Shown here: positions 14,371 through 21,315 of the stretch, one piece after another | How the letters are laid out: each line of letters opens with the position of its first letter | How positions within the stretch are numbered: the first letter of the stretch is position 1 | Virus record (IMG/VR): IMGVR_UViG_3300037264_001837 | Location: 1-53,270 of that record | Length of the DNA: 53,270 nucleotides | Reading direction: 5' to 3' (one strand) | From: a virus | Position numbers and translations under genes: made by a program | The notes under the pieces: model-generated | Seen by the model: only the letters and a program-made list of their open reading frames with translations | Databases searched by the model: none | Told to the model about the DNA's origin: nothing

Positions 14371-15309
14371 TCAGGGTCGGGTCTCGAGCCCGACGTTCGC
14401 CTGCTCGCGAGCCCGGAGGCTCAGCTCGATTCTACTGGTGGCTCGGATCGAGAGCTGTGCCTGACTGCGGGCCCTCAGAAAGAGATGCAGCGACCGCTCG
14501 AGTCCGGCCCGCACCGGCCCAAACGTAGGCGCGCCAGTCGCGAGGCCCGGAGCAGCGAGCACATGGGTCTGCCCGAAGGCCGGCACGTCCAGCGTCGGCG
14601 CCCCGGTCTCGATCGGCACCGACAGCATGTCCACGAGACCCGAGGCGAAGGTGATGAGAGATCGCAATCCTGCGGTCCCGCCAGGTGCCCGGTCCTTCGA
14701 CACGCTGCCCGTCGCTTGGGGCGAGGTCTGGACCCGGTACGCGTAGCTTGAGACCTGATCCGTGCCCCCGAGATTGCGATACTGAGCGCTGCCCGCGACC
14801 ACCCACCCAGCGCCCACCAGAGTCCCCCATGTTGCGGCCCCACCCTGCGTCCAGAGCGCGAAAGCTACGGTGTTCTGGCGGGCCGTGGTCGCCCCGGGGA
14901 TCGTCGCGGGATTGCCCATCGGGTAGGTGCCGGAGGCCAGCGCGTTATCCACGGTCCAGTCTGCCCCGGGGATCGACTGCCGGAAGACGTGCATGACCAC
15001 GGAACACGGGACGGCGCCGGCCAGGCTGAACGCGAGGCTCGGATTTGCCGCCCAGGTCCCATTGAACACGGCCCAGAAGAGGTCGACGACCTGGCCGTTG
15101 CCGGCGAACATCGGCTCCGAGGTCCAGAGCTGACCTCCGGTCGCGCCGATCACGACGGTGCCGGCCGAGACGGGATGCAGCCCGACCAGGACCACGAGAT
15201 CCCCGGCCACCATCGAAGCCGGAGGCACGACCGCGAGGGTGATCGAGGGCCCGACCGCGGAGCCGCTGTCTGCTGGGTTGCTTGCCGACCCGAAGAGGCT
15301 GATAGCCAT
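14371..15309 (-). CDS. Beta-rich virion or adhesion protein with C-terminal decapeptide repeats
   Basis: 312-aa beta-rich protein, Gly/Ala/Val/Ser-rich, with strands such as GDLVVLVGLHPVSAGTVVIG and SVVMHVFRQSIPGADWTVD, resembling jelly-roll phage adhesins. The last ~41 residues form four imperfect ten-residue repeats (RSLHLFLRA, RSQAQLSIRA, TSRIELSLRA, REQANVGLET). A PTLDVPAFGQTHVL / APTFGPV pair precedes them. Short C-terminal beta repeats like these can trimerise or cap fibres. ATG 15309 is used. Confidence 0.6.
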   Translation of the reverse strand: MAISLFGSASNPADSGSAVGPSITLAVVPPASMVAGDLVVLVGLHPVSAGTVVIGATGGQLWTSEPMFAGNGQVVDLFWAVFNGTWAANPSLAFSLAGAVPCSVVMHVFRQSIPGADWTVDNALASGTYPMGNPATIPGATTARQNTVAFALWTQGGAATWGTLVGAGWVVAGSAQYRNLGGTDQVSSYAYRVQTSPQATGSVSKDRAPGGTAGLRSLITFASGLVDMLSVPIETGAPTLDVPAFGQTHVLAAPGLATGAPTFGPVRAGLERSLHLFLRARSQAQLSIRATSRIELSLRAREQANVGLETRP

Positions 15310-15321
15310 TCGGTCCCCCGC

Positions 15322-15690
15322 TCAGACCGCGTCGGGGATGCCGATGTCGAACGCGCTCAAGGTGAACGGATTGCCCGCGGTCACCGGCTGCGGCACGACC
15401 AGCGCGCCGGTCGCGAGGAGCTGGCTGTCGGTGTTGTCCACGAGCGCCCAGTGGGTCGCGGTCCCGGTCCCGGTGAGCATGCCGTCTGTGACCGCCGAGA
15501 CCGTGACCTTGCGGCCGTTCGGCGTGCGGTCCGTCGGGGCCGAGACCGTCGGCGGGGTCTTGTTCCCTAGGGTCAGGCCAGCCACGGCCGCGTAGTTGGC
15601 TGGCTCTGCACTCAGGATGTGGAGCTGCTCGGCATCTGTGTCGAGCTCGGCCAGTGCCAGATCCAGGATGAAGTCGGCGAGGACGGCCAT
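15322..15690 (-). CDS. Conserved phage tail-associated protein
   Basis: 122-aa protein of a type often found near phage tail or fibre genes. It has an N-terminal helix (FILDLALAELDTDAEQLHIL), the sequence PANYAAVAGLTLGNKTPP, and NGRKVTVSAVTDG followed by SGT-like GTGTATHWALVDN. This reads as a small beta-sandwich with a helix. Its role in the virion is unknown. Confidence 0.6.
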   Translation of the reverse strand: MAVLADFILDLALAELDTDAEQLHILSAEPANYAAVAGLTLGNKTPPTVSAPTDRTPNGRKVTVSAVTDGMLTGTGTATHWALVDNTDSQLLATGALVVPQPVTAGNPFTLSAFDIGIPDAV

Positions 15691-15708
15691 CGAAGGCAGT
15701 GTACTACG

Positions 15709-16164
15709 TCAGCCGGAGGCCCGGAACCGGCTGGCCGGGACGAAGATCAGCCGCGGTGGGGCCTCCGCTTGGACCTTGGCGGGCTCCGGGACCTTCGGCT
15801 CGACTGGGGCTGGCACCGGGCCCCCCACCGCGGCCCAGGTAAGCGTCGCGGTCTCCCAGACCGGCTCGATCGACAGCTCCGCGACCAGGGCCTCCCGTAG
15901 TCGCTCCCGGGCTTTCTTGGGGCCGATGATCTCCCGGAGCCCGACCCGACCGCGGCACGGACCGCAGACCGGGACCTCCGGGATCAGGTGGACGGACCGG
16001 CCGGTCCGCTTGCGGTGATCCCAGACCCGGATCACGGCGTTGAAGAGCTCGGGGTTGAGCCCACCGAGGCACGCGTCCAGAGCGCAGGCCCCGGGCGCGG
16101 GCGGGATGAAGGCCTCCGGCTGCCACCGAAGGGCCGGCAGGACCGCCAAAGCGTCCCGGCTCAC
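15709..16164 (-). CDS. Hypothetical protein
   Basis: 151-aa protein starting at GTG 16164, overlapping the previous stop as GTGA. The N-terminal region is Pro/Ala-rich (FIPPAPGACALDACLGGLNPELF). CGPCRGRVG (about 85) is a single C-x2-C. The C-terminus is a Pro/Glu/Val-rich linker (AVGGPVPAPVEPKVPEPAKVQAE). A longer in-frame ORF upstream is a shadow of neighbouring genes. It is in the lysis and late tail block; function unknown. Confidence 0.55.
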   Translation of the reverse strand: MSRDALAVLPALRWQPEAFIPPAPGACALDACLGGLNPELFNAVIRVWDHRKRTGRSVHLIPEVPVCGPCRGRVGLREIIGPKKARERLREALVAELSIEPVWETATLTWAAVGGPVPAPVEPKVPEPAKVQAEAPPRLIFVPASRFRASG

Positions 16165-16502
16165 GACCCTCCCGACTCGGGGAGCTCCGGTTTCCCGGGT
16201 GCGGGCGGGGGGATCGTGCCGTTGCGCACCGCCTCCCGTTCCTTCTGGGCGTACCCCAGGCGCTGCATGATGCTCGCGCAGAGCAGCGTGCAGCACATGA
16301 AGTACCACCAGGGCAGGCTCGGGTCGATCGAGATCCCCCATAGATCGAGCTTCGAGAAGTTGGCACCGAACATCCGCGCCACCCACATGAAGGCGAAGGC
16401 CACCATGAGGGCGCGGAAGACTTCCTTGGCGCCCTGCAGCTGACCGTCTTCCTCGATGGGCAACCACTTTAGGATCTCGGCCTTGACCGCGTCGGGGATC
16501 AC
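16161..16502 (-). CDS. Two-helix membrane protein, holin candidate
   Basis: 113-aa protein with two clear membrane segments, about residues 28-48 (ALMVAFAFMWVARMFGANF) and 62-80 (LPWWYFMCCTLLCASIMQRL), and a basic then Pro-rich C-terminus (EREAVRNGTIPPPAPGKPELPE). This is the size and layout of a class II holin. It starts at GTG 16502 (GTGA overlap) and lies two genes downstream of the M15 endolysin. Alternatively it could be the antiholin, with the gene at 17685 as holin. Confidence 0.65.
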   Translation of the reverse strand: MIPDAVKAEILKWLPIEEDGQLQGAKEVFRALMVAFAFMWVARMFGANFSKLDLWGISIDPSLPWWYFMCCTLLCASIMQRLGYAQKEREAVRNGTIPPPAPGKPELPESGGS

Positions 16503-16933
16503 CCGATGCCTCCCAGGAAGCGCAGGGCCTGACCGAAGAGACCGTCCAGGAGGCTCCGGACCGCGCCGCTGGCCCGGGCCCGCGCGCCCTCCAGGATCCC
16601 CCGCCGGAGCTCTGCGAACACATCCTTGTCCACCCAGACCAGGCGGACGGTGCCGGCCCAGGGATCCATCCACGGGACCGGGTAGAGGTGGTGCGTGCGC
16701 AGCCGCCCCGACCAGGCGCAGACGTAGCCGCCGGTCTTCGTGCGGATCCGCCCCAGCGAGTCACGGACCAGCCCGAGGGCCTGGAGCTGGCTGGTCGGGG
16801 CCCATCCGATCCGGGCCGGGTAGCTGGAGAGCGGCCCCGCGGGCGCCACCGGCTCCGGCTCGAGGACGTCCAGGGAGTCACCCCAGGGCGGGGCGGGCAA
16901 GGTCACGACTGCGGCAGGCTGGGGAACGGGCAC
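16499..16933 (-). CDS. Hypothetical late protein
   Basis: 144-aa protein starting at GTG 16933, with GGAGG five bases upstream. The N-terminal third is Pro-rich and disordered (PVPQPAAVVTLPAPPWGDSL, EPEPVAPAGPL). The middle is aromatic (IGWAPTSQLQALGLVRDSLG, YPVPWMDPWAGTVRLVWVD), and the end is a helix (ILEGARARASGAVRSLLDGLFG). It sits between the endolysin and the membrane protein at 16161 and might be part of the lysis set, but I do not recognise it. Confidence 0.55.
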   Translation of the reverse strand: MPVPQPAAVVTLPAPPWGDSLDVLEPEPVAPAGPLSSYPARIGWAPTSQLQALGLVRDSLGRIRTKTGGYVCAWSGRLRTHHLYPVPWMDPWAGTVRLVWVDKDVFAELRRGILEGARARASGAVRSLLDGLFGQALRFLGGIG

Positions 16934-16965
16934 GGGGACCTCCAGTCCATCCCATGCTACTCCGC

Positions 16966-17454
16966 TCAGGCCGGGCCGTCGAAGGGGTCGAGCTCGAGCT
17001 CGGGCCACTCCCCGTGGTACGGGTCGAAGATCGTCCGGAAGTCCCCACCCCAGCGGCCACCGTGCTTCCGGACCGCCTCGCCGAGTGCTTGGTAGGCGTC
17101 CCATAGGGGCGGATCGACCTTGCGCTCCGCGGGGCACTCGAGCAGCTTGGACGCGGTCAGGTCGTTCTTGACCCTGAAGTAGGTGTCCACCGCCACGCGC
17201 CGGGTGTGATTGCTCCTGCGCTTGCGGGTCACGATCGCCCGGGGGTCCACGATCTCCCAGGACCCGTCCGGCCCTTGGCGCCGGCCCTTGGCCCAGTTCG
17301 CCTCGGCCTCGGCTTCGGACCGCCAGGCCTGCTGCGTGAACGGCGTCAGACCCAGCGGCGCGACCCGGGCCTCGACCTCGGCGTAGACCGCCCGGTAGAC
17401 CTCGGCCACCGCGGGCCGGAGCTCGCCGACCCGAGCGATCTCGATCGCCAGCAT
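16966..17454 (-). CDS. Endolysin, M15 (VanY/L-Ala-D-Glu endopeptidase-like)
   Basis: 162-aa zinc peptidase of the M15 type, predicted to cut peptidoglycan cross-bridges or stems at lysis. The zinc-site pattern is visible: SNH at 81-83 (first His), VD at 89-90 (Asp ligand), then WGGDF at 135-139 and DPYHGEW at 144-150, where His147 is the third ligand and Glu149 lies next to it. The segment QQAWRSEAEAEANWAKGRR before the site matches the family's RS..EQ...Y..GR entry. There is no signal peptide, so release needs a holin. ATG 17454 is used. Membrane-protein genes lie on both sides. Confidence 0.78.
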   Translation of the reverse strand: MLAIEIARVGELRPAVAEVYRAVYAEVEARVAPLGLTPFTQQAWRSEAEAEANWAKGRRQGPDGSWEIVDPRAIVTRKRRSNHTRRVAVDTYFRVKNDLTASKLLECPAERKVDPPLWDAYQALGEAVRKHGGRWGGDFRTIFDPYHGEWPELELDPFDGPA

Positions 17455-17464
17455 GGTCAGGCGC

Positions 17465-17695
17465 CTACCGCGCGTCGGCCTTCCGCTTGGGCGGCGCACT
17501 CAGAACCTCAGCAAGCTCCCGCGGTGCGCTCTCGAGTCGGCTGATCGTCCGGTCCGTGGCCGCGACGACCTGAGACCCCGAGGCCTCGAGCGGCCGGAGC
17601 GCGGCCTCGATCGCGGCGGATGGCCGGATCTCCGGCTTGGGTTTCTCCTCAGTCGTGCTCGGCCCCAGCATCCCCCAGACCCAATCAAGCACCAC
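17465..17695 (-). CDS. Small hypothetical lysis-region protein
   Basis: 76-aa protein starting at GTG 17695, eight bases inside the end of the coiled-coil membrane gene, with AAGGGGG seven bases upstream. The N-terminus (VLDWVWGMLGPST) is moderately hydrophobic, and the rest is a charged helix (SAAIEAALRPLEASGSQVVAATDRTISRLE) ending in KRKADAR. The nested start and position immediately upstream of the endolysin suggest a lysis accessory. Confidence 0.55.
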   Translation of the reverse strand: MVLDWVWGMLGPSTTEEKPKPEIRPSAAIEAALRPLEASGSQVVAATDRTISRLESAPRELAEVLSAPPKRKADAR

Positions 17696-18173
17696 GATTG
17701 ACCCCCTTGCTGAACGCGTCCAGAACCGCAGCCGGCATCTTCTCGATCGAGGCCGCGAGGCGCGTGTCGGCCGCACCCCTGGCTTCGGCCATCTCGATCA
17801 ACTTCTTGGAGACCTGCGTGTTGTCGGCGAGCCGCTGGTCCCGGTCCCGGTCCCGGTCGGCGTGCCGCTTCTCCTGGAGCGAGTCGTTCTTCTCCTCGAG
17901 CGACCAGACCTTGCGCTCCCGCAGGAGCAGCAGGACCAGCAGCGCGACGATGACCCCGGGCTGGCCGGCATCGCGGACCACTCCGGACCACTCCGCGAAG
18001 AGCGCCGGTTGCAGAAAGCCAAAGACCCCGGCCGTCGCACCCGAAGACACGAGCGCCACGAGCCAGTCCCGCGCGCCGTTCGCCGTCGGCTTGGCGAGCG
18101 TGGTGCCCGGGCTGGTGGCAGGGAGGTTGTCTCCGCTGACCGGGGCTCCGGGTTGTCCGTTCTGGGTGGGCAC
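17685..18173 (-). CDS. Membrane protein with C-terminal coiled coil, holin-like
   Basis: 162-aa protein. Residues 1-35 are a flexible Pro/Gly-rich lead. Two hydrophobic segments follow (about 37-58, WLVALVSSGATAGVFGFLQPAL, and 73-88, GVIVALLVLLLL). A highly charged coiled coil then runs from about 89 to 145 (RERKVWSLEEKNDSLQEK, DRDRDRDQRLADNTQ). The layout suits a holin with a cytoplasmic regulatory tail, or an i-spanin-like subunit. GTG 18173 is 6 bases after the previous stop. Confidence 0.65.
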   Translation of the reverse strand: MPTQNGQPGAPVSGDNLPATSPGTTLAKPTANGARDWLVALVSSGATAGVFGFLQPALFAEWSGVVRDAGQPGVIVALLVLLLLRERKVWSLEEKNDSLQEKRHADRDRDRDQRLADNTQVSKKLIEMAEARGAADTRLAASIEKMPAAVLDAFSKGVNRGA

Positions 18174-18179
18174 GGGGTC

Positions 18180-18560
18180 CTAGGGCGCTGCAGGGCTCGC
18201 CGGCACCACGATCGCCAACGCGGCCGCGTCTGAGAAGCCCTGGTCGGGCCGCAGCCACCGGCCCTTGAAGTCAGCCCACATCGTATCGAGCGCGTCCATG
18301 ACGACGTTGCCGGTGCGGTCCGCGGTCCCGAGCAAGAGCGCCGAAATCCATGCGCTCGCGTCCCACTCCTGACCCGCGTAGCGGTGCTCGAAGTTGCAGG
18401 CCGCCCGGCATTGCTCGTACTTGTTCTTGAGGTCCGTCGATACCGTGATGGTGACTTGGGCGCTCCATGTGCCGTTGCCGTTGTCAGTCCAGGGCGCGGC
18501 CTCAGCCGGGGTCACGACCACGCTGAGGAACAGCGCGGCGATGATCGCTAGATACTTCAT
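18180..18560 (-). CDS. Secreted protein with Sec signal peptide
   Basis: 126-aa protein with a textbook signal peptide: MK, then YLAIIAALFLSVVVTP and cleavage after AEA (about residue 20), giving a mature start APWTDNGNGTW. The mature part has two cysteines (EQCRAACNFE) that could form a disulphide, fitting export. ATG 18560 has AGAGGGA just upstream; ATG 18587 would add nine residues and spoil the signal peptide. Secreted products are unexpected in a fibre/lysis region. Confidence 0.7.
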   Translation of the reverse strand: MKYLAIIAALFLSVVVTPAEAAPWTDNGNGTWSAQVTITVSTDLKNKYEQCRAACNFEHRYAGQEWDASAWISALLLGTADRTGNVVMDALDTMWADFKGRWLRPDQGFSDAAALAIVVPASPAAP

Positions 18561-18570
18561 ATTCCCTCTT

Positions 18571-19014
18571 TCATCGTGGGGTTTCATCGAAGCTGGGCAC
18601 AGTGCCGATCAGGGCGTTCACGGTCGCGACCTTCGCAGCATAGTCCGCGGTACAGGCTGCTATGGCCGCGGTGAAGTCTCGTCCAGTCGAGATCGCGAGA
18701 GCAACGGCAGCCGCGACTTTGCTCTCGCATTCGGCCTGGAGCGCCATCATTCTCTGGAAGCGGAACGCGTCAAAGGCGACGACCTGCTCTGCCTGGATCG
18801 TAGCTGTAGCCCTCGCCACCCAAGCACCGTTGACGACTGACCAGACGCAAGCCCCCTGGTCGATCAACGGGGCTCTCATCCCGTCCCCAGGGACAGCAAT
18901 GGCCTCGTGCGTGGAGACCAGCCTAGCCGTCCAGGAGGCGGGGTTCACCCAGGGCTCAATACCATAAACGTCTTCGATCGCGTTGTCCGAGAGGCGTCGT
19001 AGGAGTTTCAGCAT
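18571..19014 (-). CDS. Hypothetical tail-region protein
   Basis: 147-aa protein. N-terminal part LLRRLSDNAIEDVYGIEPWVNPASW, middle beta-like region (ACVWSVVNGAWVARATATI), and a long C-terminal helix (FRFQRMMALQAECESKVAAAVALAIS, IAACTADYAAKVATVNALIG) rich in Ala. It lies between fibre-type genes, two bases after the preceding stop. A helical C-terminus suggests oligomerisation or use as a fibre chaperone, but this is inference. Confidence 0.6.
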   Translation of the reverse strand: MLKLLRRLSDNAIEDVYGIEPWVNPASWTARLVSTHEAIAVPGDGMRAPLIDQGACVWSVVNGAWVARATATIQAEQVVAFDAFRFQRMMALQAECESKVAAAVALAISTGRDFTAAIAACTADYAAKVATVNALIGTVPSFDETPR

Positions 19015-19015
19015 G

Positions 19016-19405
19016 TCAGTTCTCCGGTACCCAGCCGATGAGGTAAGCGAGATTTGCAGCGACGGTCCACGATGTAGACCATTGAGCCTCAGTATCACCG
19101 TTGAAAACTGGTATCAGAAACGGCGGTGCGGTCATGCGGCCAGCCGCCAAGGCGTCCTCCATGAAGAGGGTAGGGTTGTCAGCGGCGGCCGAAGATCCTG
19201 GACGCCGGAAGTAGAGAGCTAGGTTCCCAGCAACCGGGATGATCCGTACCTTGATGACCGCCAGCTTCGCGCTCAGGGGCAAACCGTGGGTCGCCAGCGG
19301 AACCGCAAGAAACGAGGTCTGCCCTGACCCGATCCATCCGGTGATAGCCACCGGGTCGTCGAGTCGGTGAATCTTGGTCTGAGCCCAGCTCAATGAACCC
19401 ACCAC
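19016..19405 (-). CDS. Hypothetical beta-rich tail-region protein
   Basis: 129-aa beta-rich protein (VAITGWIGSGQTSFLAVPLATHGLPLSAKLAVIKVRIIPVAGN ...). GTG 19405 overlaps the fibre gene's end by 16 bases; a TTG at 19393 in a TTGA overlap is an alternative. Alternating hydrophobic residues suggest a small beta-sandwich such as a fibre tip or its cofactor. No family is recognised. Confidence 0.55.
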   Translation of the reverse strand: MVGSLSWAQTKIHRLDDPVAITGWIGSGQTSFLAVPLATHGLPLSAKLAVIKVRIIPVAGNLALYFRRPGSSAAADNPTLFMEDALAAGRMTAPPFLIPVFNGDTEAQWSTSWTVAANLAYLIGWVPEN

Positions 19406-20418
19406 CCTTGGTTGGTGCCCTCGCCCTGACAGCGTATGGTGCGGGAATCCAGCGCGCCCGAGAACACCAGACTGGCGGTGCCGTCCTGGATCTCCTCGGT
19501 GCTGTTCGGGTCCAGTGTCACCGTGTTTGCTCCGCGGACGATCTTGAAGTCGTGGACCACGCCGTCAGTGGTCACATCGCACGCCTCCAGGTCGAACTCG
19601 ATCGCCCCCGCGGAGGTGTCCGCGTAGTAGTAGCGCGTCGCCGCCGTGACCACGACCGGGGTGTCCGCGAATACCTTGTCGAAGTCCGCATGCTGGATCT
19701 GCTCGATGATGAGGGTACCGCCGGCCGCGCTCGTCAACGTCATCCCGAGGACGGAAGCAGGCGAGATTGCTGATCCAGGCAAGTACCAGCTCAAGCTCTT
19801 GAAAGGCGCCGTAGACGCTCCGGCGTCGTTCGTGACCCGGACCGAGATCGAGCCGTTGCTCGCGACCCCCGCGAAGTCCTGCTGCGCGTTCGACCCGGTG
19901 CCGGTCGTACCGATCCGAAGCCGCGCCAGCAAGTCGAACTGTGTGCTGCTCCATTGAGCAACATTGCCAGCGTTCTGGAGCGACGGGAGGCCGCCCACCC
20001 CGGTTGTCCACCCGAGTCCCTTCCCTGGTTGGTTCCCGACCGCGTAGCCCACGTTGTTGGTCGAGGTCGAAGTGCTCACGATCGTCGATCCCGCGACGTA
20101 CAGGTTACCGAGCCTGATGAGCTTCCCCGTCGTGCTGTCGAAGACACAGAGATACGCGTCCGTGGCCGAGGCCGGGCCGGTCACGTCCCCGCCGCCGACA
20201 GCTGCAATCGTCCTCGGCTCCCACTTGCCCGAGGCCGTCTGGTAGCTCAGCACCTCGTTGTTGGCGGGGCTCGGCGCGTCGATATCGTGGAGATGCTTTA
20301 GCTTGTGGATCAGGTGCGCGATCCGAGCGGCCCGGCTGGATGAGCTCTGGGCCTCTGCCGTCGCAATCAAGATGGGCAGAGCAGCCAGCAGGGCCGCGAG
20401 CAGAAGTCTCAATCGCAT
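19390..20418 (-). CDS. Tail-fibre-like protein with N-terminal signal peptide
   Basis: 342-aa fibre-type protein. The segment DIDAPSPANNEVLSYQTASGKWEPRTI (about 46-72) is the common phage-fibre motif L.DVdapspan.evL.Y...tgkWep. The centre is Gly/Ser/Thr-rich with repeated short strands. The C-terminus ends TRYYYADTSAGAIEF ... TASLVFSGALDSRTIRC ... NQGWWVH, as in fibre heads. Unusually, residues 1-23 form a Sec signal peptide (RLRLLLAALLAALPILIATAEA then QS). GGAGG precedes ATG 20418. It probably binds the host or is exported; see findings. Confidence 0.72.
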   Translation of the reverse strand: MRLRLLLAALLAALPILIATAEAQSSSSRAARIAHLIHKLKHLHDIDAPSPANNEVLSYQTASGKWEPRTIAAVGGGDVTGPASATDAYLCVFDSTTGKLIRLGNLYVAGSTIVSTSTSTNNVGYAVGNQPGKGLGWTTGVGGLPSLQNAGNVAQWSSTQFDLLARLRIGTTGTGSNAQQDFAGVASNGSISVRVTNDAGASTAPFKSLSWYLPGSAISPASVLGMTLTSAAGGTLIIEQIQHADFDKVFADTPVVVTAATRYYYADTSAGAIEFDLEACDVTTDGVVHDFKIVRGANTVTLDPNSTEEIQDGTASLVFSGALDSRTIRCQGEGTNQGWWVH

Positions 20419-20451
20419 GTCCAGCCTCCGGTCTCTCTCTACGGCCTGGGA

Positions 20452-20874
20452 TCAGTCGACCAGCACCACGTTGAAGGCTCCGCTGCCTCCGGCCCGGTCC
20501 CACACGAAGCCCGGAGAGCCGGCCACGTCGAAGAGGAACGCACGACCCGGGGGGATCGGGATCACTTCGGACCAGGTCGCGTCCGCCGGAGCCGTCAGCT
20601 CCGCGTTCGCGACTGGCAGCCCGTTCCGGGTAAACCGGATTAGGAGATCGTTGGTCGCGTCCTCGTTCTCGATGATGACCGAGAGCACGCCAGCGGGGAA
20701 CGTTTCCGCGGTCCCGGTCTGCCCGGTGACGGCCCTGCGGAAATACCGCGCTCCGTCCGGGACGATGCTCGGGTTCAAGGTCGAGGCTGCCTCCAGCGGT
20801 CTAGCCGAGAGCAGCAGAAGCAGGAGCGCCGCGAGCGCGGTCCATACGAAGCCTCCGGGTCGACGGCTGGTCAT
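20452..20874 (-). CDS. Secreted beta-rich protein with signal peptide, fibre module
   Basis: 140-aa protein. After TSRRPGG a long hydrophobic segment (FVWTALAALLLLLLSARPLEA) forms a signal peptide cleaved about residue 29, giving STLNPSIVPDGARYF. The mature part is beta-rich (VLSVIIENEDATNDLLIRFTRNGL ...) and ends in GSGAFNVVLVD. ATG 20874 has AGAGGA at good spacing; an in-frame start at 20904 would add residues before the signal. It could be a tail-surface or periplasmic protein. Confidence 0.65.
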   Translation of the reverse strand: MTSRRPGGFVWTALAALLLLLLSARPLEAASTLNPSIVPDGARYFRRAVTGQTGTAETFPAGVLSVIIENEDATNDLLIRFTRNGLPVANAELTAPADATWSEVIPIPPGRAFLFDVAGSPGFVWDRAGGSGAFNVVLVD

Positions 20875-20929
20875 GGCGATCCTCTCCGGCGGCGCGGCCG
20901 CCATCCCGTACTCAGTCTAGCCTCCGCGG

Positions 20930-21298
20930 TCAGATCGTGGCGATGAGGTACCAGGCCGGCTGGGTCTCGTGGTCCGAGTACACGTAGAACCCGGGCGGGA
21001 ACTCCCCCACGTTGAGGGCCGTGATCGAGGCCCGCGGGGTCTCGAAGCGCCAGGCCGACTCGACGAACAGCGCGACCTTGCCGGCCTGTCCTGCCCAGGC
21101 CCCGGTCGGCGCGGGCCCGACGGTGTACGCGTCTCCGACCAGGGGCGAGCCCGGGGGCGTGTTCACGTCCATCCCCAGGAGCTTCAGGCCCAGGAACGCG
21201 TCGAGCCGCAGGAAGTTCTCGTTGCCCTGGGACTCCCAGTCCTCGCCGCGGTTCGCTCCATACTTGAGGCCCATATTCGGGCCGGTCTTGAAGGCCAT
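20930..21298 (-). CDS. DUF2793-like tail protein
   Basis: 122-aa protein. The sequence GEDWESQGNENFLRLDAFLG followed by PPGSPLVGDAYTVGPAPTGAWAGQAGKVALF is the DUF2793 signature, a short domain at the ends of tail fibres and tip proteins. The conserved Gly-Asp-Ala-Tyr and Gly-Ala-Trp-Ala-Gly positions are intact. It stands alone here instead of being fused to a longer fibre. The 55 bp to the next gene hold no other feature. Confidence 0.8.
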   Translation of the reverse strand: MAFKTGPNMGLKYGANRGEDWESQGNENFLRLDAFLGLKLLGMDVNTPPGSPLVGDAYTVGPAPTGAWAGQAGKVALFVESAWRFETPRASITALNVGEFPPGFYVYSDHETQPAWYLIATI

Positions 21299-21315
21299 GG
21301 TCTAGCTCCTCTCGA

